Shown here: positions 1 through 4,897 of the stretch, piece by piece | Layout: every line of letters starts with the position of its first letter | Position numbering within the stretch: position 1 is the stretch's first letter | NCBI GenBank assembly: GCA_964644025.1 | Contig: CAZXVW010000222.1 | Coordinates: 1-6,363 of the forward strand | Source: CAZXVW01 sp964644025 | Lineage (GTDB): Bacteria > Acidobacteriota > Terriglobia > Bryobacterales > Bryobacteraceae | DNA: 6,363 nucleotides | Direction of reading: 5' to 3' | Translations under genes and position numbers: made by a program | Notes under the pieces: generated by a model | Told to the model about the DNA's origin: nothing | Databases searched by the model: none | The model's input: the letters and a program-made list of their open reading frames with translations, nothing else

Positions 1-153
1 TTTGTCTACACGAGAGAGCCACAGGGTTGCAAAACGCATTTCGCGTTTCGGGATTCCGAGCCGTTGAGCGGGCGCTCCTATTACTACGTTCGCGTCGTAC
101 AGCGGGACAACGAGATGGCCTGGAGCAGCCCGGTGTGGGTGGACGCCCAATAG
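1..153 (+). CDS. C-terminal end of a probable DUF3604 (PHP-like) protein, partial
   Basis: The first frame is open from base 1 and ends at TAG 151-153, giving the last 50 residues of a protein that begins upstream of the window. The tail contains GRSYYYVRVVQRDNEMAWSS followed by PVWVDAQ. This combination, a YYYVRV beta strand, a QRD/QAD turn and a terminal AWSSP-I/V-WV, is how DUF3604 proteins end; these are large secreted PHP-superfamily-like proteins of unknown reaction, common in PVC-type bacteria. The assignment rests on this short tail only, so the catalytic part is unseen. The next gene begins 13 nt after the stop on the same strand, so co-transcription is likely. Another secreted protein with a C-terminal beta-sandwich is the main alternative. 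Confidence 0.6.
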   Translation, partial: FVYTREPQGCKTHFAFRDSEPLSGRSYYYVRVVQRDNEMAWSSPVWVDAQ

Positions 154-166
154 CCTGGAGGACTCG

Positions 167-2833
167 ATGAAACGATACCTGTTTCTGTTTCTGTGCGTGC
201 TGTCCCAGCTTTCCAGTAGCGCGGAATTCTATTCCAGCGGAAGTCCTGATGTCGATCGGATGCGGGCTGAGGTGAAACAAGCTCCCACGAGCGCGGACGA
301 CTACCGGCAGCGCGCGCTTCTGTTGTTTGTCTGGCTGGGAATCGTCCAACAACAAGCCGCGAACACCCATCCGTTCTTCGATATCGACAAGGCTTATTAC
401 AGGCTGGAAGGAAGAATCGCCAATGGCCGTGGAACAGCGAAGCAGGAGGCGATCCGGAGTATCTGCAAGGTGGTGGATGACGGCTATGCGTTGATGGAGG
501 AGATCTTCCGCACCCTGAAAGAAGAAGGCCCCATTTATGAGCCATTCACAGCAGATCCGGCCGGATTTCCCCAAGGAGGGGACATGGAGGCCGATTGGCC
601 CATGTTCCAGGCGAACAAACACAATACGGGTTTCACAAAAGCGCCGGGTCCCAAGACGGGCGAGCTCGCCTGGAAGTTTCCGGTCGGGCTCGGCTGGTAC
701 GCCCGGCCTACAGTCGAGGGAGACCGGGTCTACGTGGCCTCACCGGGCATGTATACCACCGGCTTTTGCCTGGACGCGCATACGGGGGAGGAGATCTGGA
801 GATCCACCCAGGAACATCCGCTACTGGGTATTTACAAATATCCGGCCATCGCGTCCACACCGGTGTTAGCCGGTGATTACGTCATCGTTCGCGAAATCAA
901 CAGTCACGGGGGTAACCAGGGGCAGGCAAGAAACCTGGTCTACATCGACAAGCGGACCGGCGCGACCCTAAAGCGGCGGTTTGCGGGGCACGTCGACTAC
1001 CGGACCCGGGTCGCTCCGGTGGCCACAAACGGTAAGTTTGTTGTCTACCCGTTCGGCGTGCACGATATCTACGACGCTCCGCCAGTGTGCCAGAACTTCA
1101 ACCGCTTGATCTGTGCCGGCAAAGAGAACGAACGCAAGCTTTGGGATTTCAACGTCGGGGATATTGACGCGCTGGCGGAGCCGGTGATGACCGCAGACAA
1201 GGTGTTTCAGGGCACGATGGAGGGGTACTTGTACGCACTCCGGTTGGCCGGAACATCGCGGGAAAAACGAATTGCATGGAAATTCAAGGCCAGGGGCGCG
1301 ATCAATACGGCCGTGGCCGTGGACTCCGGCCGCGTCTTCTTCGGCGGCAACGGGGGCTACCTGTATTGCCTCGATGAGACAGACGGCTCCCTGGTTTGGC
1401 AGAGGAAGGTCGATCCGGTGGAGCAGCGGGCCCGCAAGCATTTTTCGGCGCCCACGGTTCAGGCCGGAGTCCTGTACGTTGGTGCAGCGAACCGGCGGAT
1501 TTACGCCTTGGATGCCGCCACTGGCAAGCTGCTCTGGCAAGTGCAGCTCGGCGACTGGATCCGGTCCAGGCCGGTCGTCACCGAACGGGGCCTGGTGGCG
1601 GCCTTGGTCGACGGCACCGTGGTTTGTCTCTCTCGGAATGGGAAATTGAATTGGAAAAAGAGAATCAGCACCCATCCGATTTACGCGGACCTGGTCACCA
1701 GCCCCGGCGGAGTGTTGGTCACTGACAGCAACTTGTGGCTGTACTCGGTGGACGAAGACGGCAACGTGAAGTGGAAGCGGAGCATCCTCCCTGCGTTCGA
1801 GAACAGCAAAGGGGAGAGGATCTTCACCGATGTGCTGGCCGGTGGAACGTACTACCAGTCGAAGCCGACCGCTTACCGGGGAAAGCTGTACTTTGGCACT
1901 CCAGCGGGGTTTCTGTACGCGGTGGACGCCGAGACAGGGAAGGAAATCTGGAAATTCGAGATGGGCGGGGCCATTTCGGTGGGCCCGGCCTGTGCCAACG
2001 GTAGGATCTATGCCGGCCAACAGGGGGGAGAACCGTTCTTCTATGCCCTCGATGCGGACACCGGAGACCTGGTGTGGAAACAGACCCTTCCCGGAGGATG
2101 GGTTTGGGGATCGGCGGCCGTTGACGGCGGCCTGGTCTACGTGCCAACCGTGAGCGGCTATGCGGTCTGCCTGGATGGACAGACGGGGCATATCGTCTGG
2201 ATGTATCGAACTGCAAAGTCCATTCCCGCCGAACCCGCCATCGAGGGTGATCTTGTTTACTTTGGTTCGTGGAGCAGATCGCTTTATGCTTTCGATAAGA
2301 AAACCGGCCACATCGTCTGGAAGCAAAGCGGCATCGGACTGGATTCGGGAACGCTTATCGCCACCAAGGGAAAGATCTATCTTCCACACCACAACAGCAT
2401 CTTTAAGTGCCTTGACGCGAAGTCTGGAGAGGTTCTCAGCCAAGGGAATACCAATGAGCATGAGAAGGGTCAATACACGAGCTTCAATGCGACGCCGGCC
2501 ATTTTCAACGATCGTGCGTATTTCACCGCCCGGGTGGGTACCGGATTACGCGGGGTTCCCATGGCGTCCAGAGTGTATTGCGTGGATCCCGTGACCGCGA
2601 AGATCTACTGGACGTTCCCCGATGGTGGCGGATTGTCCGCTCCCGCCATTGCCAGCGGCCGGGTCTACATTGGTTCCGGCAATACGCCGTTGTTCTATTG
2701 TCTGGATGCGTACACCGGGAAGCCCTTATGGATCTACAAGCTGGGCCAGCGGGTTGAGGAAGCCACGTTGTGCATTTACCGTGACAAAGTTTACGTTCTT
2801 GCCGCCGATGGCTACGTTCATGCCTTGCGGTAA
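167..2833 (+). CDS. Secreted PQQ-like beta-propeller repeat protein (888 aa)
   Basis: ATG 167 is preceded by GGAGGA (157-162) four bases away, which fixes the start. Residues 1-19 form a signal peptide (KR, then a Leu/Phe core, then SSSA before E20), so export to periplasm or outside is expected. Residues 25-130 are an unassigned, probably helical domain. DWPMFQANKHNTGFT (143-157) is the usual entry strand of the PQQ_2 propeller fold. About 14 repeats follow with the signature LD-x-x-TG-x-x-x-W, for example near 201-211, 401-411, 447-457, 585-595, 627-637, 668-678, 708-718 and 846-855. The protein ends in the closing strand YVHALR. Roughly 720 residues at about 50 per blade fits two tandem 7-8-bladed propellers. 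These repeats occur in quinoprotein dehydrogenases and in BamB-like scaffolds. I see no haem motif (CxxCH) or clear dehydrogenase residues, so quinone binding and enzymatic activity are not shown. It probably shares an operon with the upstream gene. Confidence 0.9.
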   Translation: MKRYLFLFLCVLSQLSSSAEFYSSGSPDVDRMRAEVKQAPTSADDYRQRALLLFVWLGIVQQQAANTHPFFDIDKAYYRLEGRIANGRGTAKQEAIRSICKVVDDGYALMEEIFRTLKEEGPIYEPFTADPAGFPQGGDMEADWPMFQANKHNTGFTKAPGPKTGELAWKFPVGLGWYARPTVEGDRVYVASPGMYTTGFCLDAHTGEEIWRSTQEHPLLGIYKYPAIASTPVLAGDYVIVREINSHGGNQGQARNLVYIDKRTGATLKRRFAGHVDYRTRVAPVATNGKFVVYPFGVHDIYDAPPVCQNFNRLICAGKENERKLWDFNVGDIDALAEPVMTADKVFQGTMEGYLYALRLAGTSREKRIAWKFKARGAINTAVAVDSGRVFFGGNGGYLYCLDETDGSLVWQRKVDPVEQRARKHFSAPTVQAGVLYVGAANRRIYALDAATGKLLWQVQLGDWIRSRPVVTERGLVAALVDGTVVCLSRNGKLNWKKRISTHPIYADLVTSPGGVLVTDSNLWLYSVDEDGNVKWKRSILPAFENSKGERIFTDVLAGGTYYQSKPTAYRGKLYFGTPAGFLYAVDAETGKEIWKFEMGGAISVGPACANGRIYAGQQGGEPFFYALDADTGDLVWKQTLPGGWVWGSAAVDGGLVYVPTVSGYAVCLDGQTGHIVWMYRTAKSIPAEPAIEGDLVYFGSWSRSLYAFDKKTGHIVWKQSGIGLDSGTLIATKGKIYLPHHNSIFKCLDAKSGEVLSQGNTNEHEKGQYTSFNATPAIFNDRAYFTARVGTGLRGVPMASRVYCVDPVTAKIYWTFPDGGGLSAPAIASGRVYIGSGNTPLFYCLDAYTGKPLWIYKLGQRVEEATLCIYRDKVYVLAADGYVHALR

Positions 2834-2860
2834 CCGCCTCTTGCCGATTGTCTGGTGATG

Positions 2861-2875
2861 GCCCGGGTGCCGGGC
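2861..2875 (+). terminator. GC-rich hairpin downstream of the propeller gene
   Basis: GCCCGG (2861-2866), loop GTG, CCGGGC (2870-2875) form a perfect 6-bp stem 27 bases after the stop codon of the propeller gene. No run of T follows, so it is not a classical intrinsic terminator. It may slow polymerase or protect the mRNA 3' end. It lies five bases before the presumed left end of the IS remnant, so the insertion may have removed the original downstream part of the terminator. Confidence 0.3.
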
Positions 2876-2879
2876 GCGA

Positions 2880-3189
2880 TGGACCCCAAAAACCGGACAG
2901 GGGGATTGAAGGTGGAAACAGGCGGTGAGCGAGCGCGAGGAGAGACGATGCCCGCGACACGAAAGAGCTACCCACCAATGCTGAAAGCGAAGGTGGCGGT
3001 GGAAGCCATTAAGCGGCGGAAGGCGACCGTGCAAATCGCCCGGATCTACCGGGTCCATCCGAATCTGGCGGGCAAGTGGAAACAGGCGGCGCTGGCGAAG
3101 CCGCCCGGGATCTTCCGCCAACCGAACCCGACTCCTGCCGCTGCGCCTTACGACAGCCTGATGTCTGTCTAAACAACGGGGCCACTCCA
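2880..3189 (+). mobile_element. Internally deleted IS3-family element (both ends, truncated orfA)
   Basis: The left end reads TGGACCCCAAAAACCGGACAG (2880-2900 region), a form usual for IS3-family inverted repeats that begin TGGACCCC. A leader, a ribosome site and the N-terminal half of OrfA follow. Just past the orfA stop lies CTGTC-N8-GGGG (3165-3181); on the opposite strand this is CCCC-N8-GACAG, the same spacing as CCCC-N8-GACAG at the left end (2884-2900). The outermost bases of the right end are imperfect (GGGGCCA where GGGGTCCA is expected, as if one T were lost). I read this as a copy of about 310 bp whose middle, including nearly all of orfB, has been deleted. I see no clear target-site duplication. 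The left end is well supported; the exact right boundary (3184-3189) is approximate. Confidence 0.55.
2948..3172 (+). pseudogene. IS3-family transposase OrfA, truncated
   Basis: ATG 2948 follows GAGGAGA (2937-2943) at four bases. The 74-residue product starts with KSYPPMLKAKVAVEAIK (residues 6-22), continues through ATVQIARIYRVHPN (26-39), then GKWKQAALAKPPGIF (42-56). That is the HTH_Tnp_1 domain of IS3/IS911 OrfA, the DNA-binding half of the transposase, where the conserved pattern is fKaKVAleAi...t.aeiA..y.vHPn....WK. OrfA is normally about 90-110 residues with a C-terminal leucine zipper; here the sequence changes character after residue 56 and ends in PYDSLMSV within the presumed right inverted repeat. 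The last 18 residues may therefore come from the C-terminal tail of OrfB, joined by a deletion. No catalytic DDE domain remains, so the product cannot transpose the element alone. Confidence 0.75.
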
Positions 3190-3195
3190 CTCAGC

Positions 3196-3657
3196 TCACG
3201 GACCTTCTTGCCCCGCTGCCAGTAAACCCTTGAACTTCTGTTCCGCTAAGGCATCGAACATCGTCCGGTTCGGGCGCAACTCTATGTAAGGCATGAAGAC
3301 CTCTTCAGTCGTGACCATCCCGGTCTGAATGAACGCGAGTTGAGCCTGGAGCCATCGGAGCAATTGGCGCCAGGCGATGCGCTTTGCTTGCTCCCAAACC
3401 TGCTGTTGCCTCTTCTCACGGTTCTCTGTCGAGACACTCCGCAGGAGATGCTGGAAGACAGGCTCGATTCGGGCAGGCAGCAAGAACGGAATCGTGACAC
3501 CATCACGCTCAACCGCCCAACGGATTCCAATCAGTTCTCCTGACTCGTCGTACTCGGTCACCACCTGCCGAGCGCCGATATGTGCCAGAAGCGTCACGAT
3601 TTCCTGGGCCGTTCTCTCCGGCGAGATCGTGGTGGTTTCCATGCGCTGCCGTAGCAT
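3196..3657 (-). CDS. Phage/mobile-element-type hypothetical protein (153 aa)
   Basis: The open frame extends upstream to 3792, but ATG 3657 (minus) is preceded by AGAGAAG at about four bases and is the best start; ATG 3642 (METTTISPER) is the alternative with no ribosome site. Near the N-terminus ISPERTAQEIVTLLAHIGA is followed by a TEYD-x-SGEL turn and then VTIPFLLPARIEPVFQ. The middle is helical and basic (WEQAKRIAWRQLLRWLQAQL), followed by FIQTGMVTTEEVFMPYI. The pattern 'epsilon-helix, AxxVxxEYD, PFxLPA, AxRIAWRxLxxWxxAQLAxIxxxMVxxxxVFxPY' recalls a widespread family of uncharacterised proteins in phages and integrative elements. I know no function for it. No signal peptide or membrane segment. 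It converges on the IS remnant, whose right edge is only a few bases from its stop, and it lies downstream, on the same strand, of a broken portal-like fragment. It looks intact. Confidence 0.7.
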   Translation of the reverse strand: MLRQRMETTTISPERTAQEIVTLLAHIGARQVVTEYDESGELIGIRWAVERDGVTIPFLLPARIEPVFQHLLRSVSTENREKRQQQVWEQAKRIAWRQLLRWLQAQLAFIQTGMVTTEEVFMPYIELRPNRTMFDALAEQKFKGLLAAGQEGP

Positions 3658-3932
3658 CAGCTTCTCTTTGCGAAAGTGGCCAGGGACTCGTTCGATTCCC
3701 GATCGTCTGCCAGGCGCTTGACCTTTTGTCTCCCTGCAATAACTATCATATCGCCGACGTGACCAGAGATTCTCGCACTGACAGACCGCCATACTGCGGG
3801 TTACCTACAGAACGAGGCCGTCCGCGCTCGGAATGCTTCTTCCGGGCATCTCTGTCGGGGACATATTCTTCTTCGAGAGGCAATCACTCTCCGTGTTGCT
3901 TCACGAAGAACGGCTCACGTACCCTCCGGCAC
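3658..3932 (-). other. Gap between phage-like gene and portal fragment; degraded coding likely
   Basis: No complete gene is recognised. On the minus strand, 3749-3883 is a 45-codon open stretch bounded by stops (at 3884-3886 and 3746-3748). It reads EEEYVPDRDARKKHSERGRP and then SVGNPQYGGLSVRES. A TGA separates it from EPFFVKQHGE in the same frame just upstream. The residue mix looks like real protein rather than noise, so this may be a gene interrupted by a stop, but I cannot assign a family. The bases just before 3657 supply the ribosome site of the 153-residue gene. Confidence 0.3.
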
Positions 3933-4132
3933 TCATTCCGCATGCGCCTGAATGACCCCACCGGCGTGGTCGCACGCGGTGTCCGTCTGCCGGATCTCCC
4001 CAGTTACGTGTCCGGGTCGTAGCCCATCTCCGACACTGTCTCGCGCCGGGTGCTCAACCCGTTGCGGATGCTGAGCTGGACTGCGGGGGGCATTTTCTGT
4101 GGATCTGCGCTTTCCCATCTGGACCGAAGCTC
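3933..4132 (-). pseudogene. C-terminal fragment of a phage portal protein, frameshifted
   Basis: On the minus strand, after a TAG at 4133-4135, one frame reads ELRSRWESADPQ, MPPAVQLSIRNGLSTRRE, TVSEMGYDPDT and stops at TAA 4004-4006. A second frame takes over at the same point and gives VTGEIRQTDTACDHAGGV then IQAHAE, ending at TGA 3933-3935. Joined by one extra base (for example ACGGTAAC in place of ACGTAAC near 4004-4008) they form a continuous tail. Lambda-type portal proteins (PF05136 group) end in this way: W-x-x-x-DP-x-K, a helix, IRNGL-T-x-R, a short stretch and GYDPDE-V, then xEIxxDNxxxDxxGLVxD. The portal is the dodecameric vertex through which phage DNA is packaged. Only about 65 of some 500 residues remain, with an upstream in-frame stop and a frameshift, so this is debris. 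The assignment is by pattern from memory and needs a profile search. Confidence 0.5.
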
Positions 4133-4215
4133 CTAGACGAATTCCCAGGGTAATCTTTTATCCTCAAGGATTTAAACCACCTATCGACTTCACGTTGCCG
4201 CCATTAACGCCAAAC

Positions 4216-4230
4216 ATGTTCTCCTAACAT
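4216..4230. repeat. Short inverted repeat ATGTT/AACAT
   Basis: ATGTT (4216-4220), CTCCT, AACAT (4226-4230) can form a 5-bp hairpin. On the minus strand the loop reads AGGAG and the right arm overlaps ATG 4217, so a folded transcript would hide a ribosome-binding sequence. The stem is AT-rich and weak; chance occurrence is possible. Confidence 0.25.
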
Positions 4231-4250
4231 TATTTGATACTGTGGCTTAT

Positions 4251-4273
4251 AGGTTGGTATTCCATACCCACCT
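4251..4273. repeat. Hairpin, 9 of 10 pairs, 3-nt loop
   Basis: AGGTTGGTAT (4251-4260) and ATACCCACCT (4264-4273) pair at nine of ten positions around the loop TCC. This is the best stem in the region. It lies directly beside the palindrome GCCTGCAGGC (4274-4283), and GCAGGC (4278-4283) can alternatively pair with GCCTGC (4295-4300). Adjacent stems of this kind occur in structured RNAs, terminators and ends of mobile elements; no T-run supports termination on either strand. Confidence 0.4.
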
Positions 4274-4429
4274 GCCTGCAGGCCAAAGCCTTCCGCCTGC
4301 CCGGTCTGTAGCCAGAAACGAGAAACCCCTTTCCGGCCTTTCCCTCGTAGTGTCAGTAAGATATCGCTTGTTCGCGGCTGGAACCCCGGGCTAGGCGCGC
4401 CTGGGCCTCACGCGGGCCCGTGCGGCGTC

Positions 4430-4786
4430 TTAGCTGTCCGTTCTCCAGCGCCACGCATGAATCGCCAGGTTGATCAGACATACCGCGACCGCCGCGGGAA
4501 CCAGCACCACGTAGGGGATGTCCGGATAGATGACCCGCTCCAGGTAATGCACGAGAAAATCTCCCCGGTATGGTCTGATGCCCGCCTGTTGCTGTGCCCA
4601 CTGTTCCAGATCGGTCAGCGGGCAGGGCCACCCTCCTGCCTCGATCCCGATGCTGTAAAGCAGCGAAATAATGTGAAGCCGGGCGAGCCATTTGCGCCGC
4701 CGGGTGACGAGCACACCGAAAATCACCCACCCGATCCAGGCCAGGTGGGTCGCCAGGACCGCGACTGCCAGCACCCGGTATTCCAC
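4430..4786 (-). CDS. DUF2784 family small membrane protein (118 aa)
   Basis: The frame ends at TAA 4430-4432. The family match begins at EYRVLAVAVLATHLAWIGWV, immediately after a GTG at 4786, and no ATG or TTG lies in frame between there and the region antisense to the sulfatase, so GTG 4786 is taken as start although no well-spaced ribosome site is visible. Three membrane helices are evident (about 5-27, 36-52, 91-110). The hallmark follows helix 2: GGWPCPLTDLE (51-61), then a Tyr-Arg-Gly-Asp-Phe stretch and HYLERVIYPDIPY (80-92); DUF2784 proteins share 'GW-x-CPLT-x-LE ... Y-x-GGF-x-HYL ... YP'. Length is normal for the family. Function is unknown. The gene is divergent from the sulfatase with 111 bases between the starts. 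The frame stays open far upstream, antisense to the sulfatase, but that 5' extension is not coding for this protein. Confidence 0.8.
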   Translation of the reverse strand: MEYRVLAVAVLATHLAWIGWVIFGVLVTRRRKWLARLHIISLLYSIGIEAGGWPCPLTDLEQWAQQQAGIRPYRGDFLVHYLERVIYPDIPYVVLVPAAVAVCLINLAIHAWRWRTDS

Positions 4787-4831
4787 GATTTGGTGATTCT
4801 GACTCCGCCGGTTGCCAGTGCGCGCCGATGG

Positions 4832-4844
4832 CCGGGTCTCCCGG
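4832..4844. promoter_or_regulatory. GC hairpin in the divergent intergenic region
   Basis: CCGGG (4832-4836), TCT, CCCGG (4840-4844) form a 5-bp stem. A wider pair, CCGCCGG (4805-4811) and CCGGCGG (4852-4858), encloses it, so the whole 4805-4858 segment has nested dyad symmetry between the two divergent genes. It could be an operator shared by both, but GC-rich DNA yields such pairs by chance. Confidence 0.2.
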
Positions 4845-4845
4845 T

Positions 4846-4874
4846 TTGATTCCGGCGGCCCGGCGCGGTAGCAT
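4846..4874 (+). promoter_or_regulatory. Possible sigma-70-like promoter for the sulfatase
   Basis: TTGATT (4846-4851) and TAGCAT (4869-4874) are separated by 17 bases; each matches four of six consensus positions (TTGACA, TATAAT). A start near 4881 would leave a short leader holding GGAG (4883-4886) before ATG 4898. The sequence match is only moderate and the host's promoter preferences are unknown. Confidence 0.3.
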
Positions 4875-4897
4875 GATTCCTCGGAGACGTAACCAGT

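Larger units (their letters stand above)
4133..4429. other. Non-coding or degraded region, partly AT-rich, with hairpins
   Basis: About 300 bases with no gene I can support. The part from about 4140 to 4260 is visibly AT-richer than either flank. It contains several inverted repeats (listed separately). On the minus strand there is a 17-codon frame (4164-4217, MFGVNGGNVKSIGGLNP) whose ATG has AGGAG three bases upstream, and a 40-codon stop-to-stop frame without a convincing start (4233-4352, containing GKGFLVSGYRPGRRK). Neither matches a family I know. The last 80 bases are the 3' flank of the DUF2784 gene, where I see no clear terminator. Confidence 0.4.

Noticed and set aside
968..2473. 501-codon open frame antisense to the propeller gene
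   Set aside because: It lies wholly within the repeat-rich, high-GC propeller gene, has no recognisable domain and no ribosome site context; such mirror frames are expected from codon bias.
3688..3712. GTTCGATTCCCG followed by CTGCCA resembling a tRNA T-arm and 3' end
   Set aside because: The T-stem does not pair and no acceptor, D or anticodon arms can be drawn upstream; also rejected as an attachment site because no second copy is present.
3933..4118. 61-residue minus-strand ORF starting MGKRRSTEN
   Set aside because: Its first half is out of frame with the portal-like signal; only the last 24 or so residues belong to the portal tail, so it is a product of the frameshift rather than a gene, despite an AGGAG upstream.
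4220..4300. Integron attC-like or group II intron domain V-like folding
   Set aside because: No RYYYAAC/GTTRRRY core pair and no conserved domain V sequence could be found on either strand.
4328..4343. Direct repeat CCTTTCC-GG-CCTTTCC
   Set aside because: Only two 7-base copies; too short to call a functional repeat.
4353..4874. 173-codon minus-strand frame overlapping the DUF2784 gene
   Set aside because: Different frame over the same DNA; Pro/Arg/Gly-rich with no domain, whereas the DUF2784 frame has clear membrane helices and motif.
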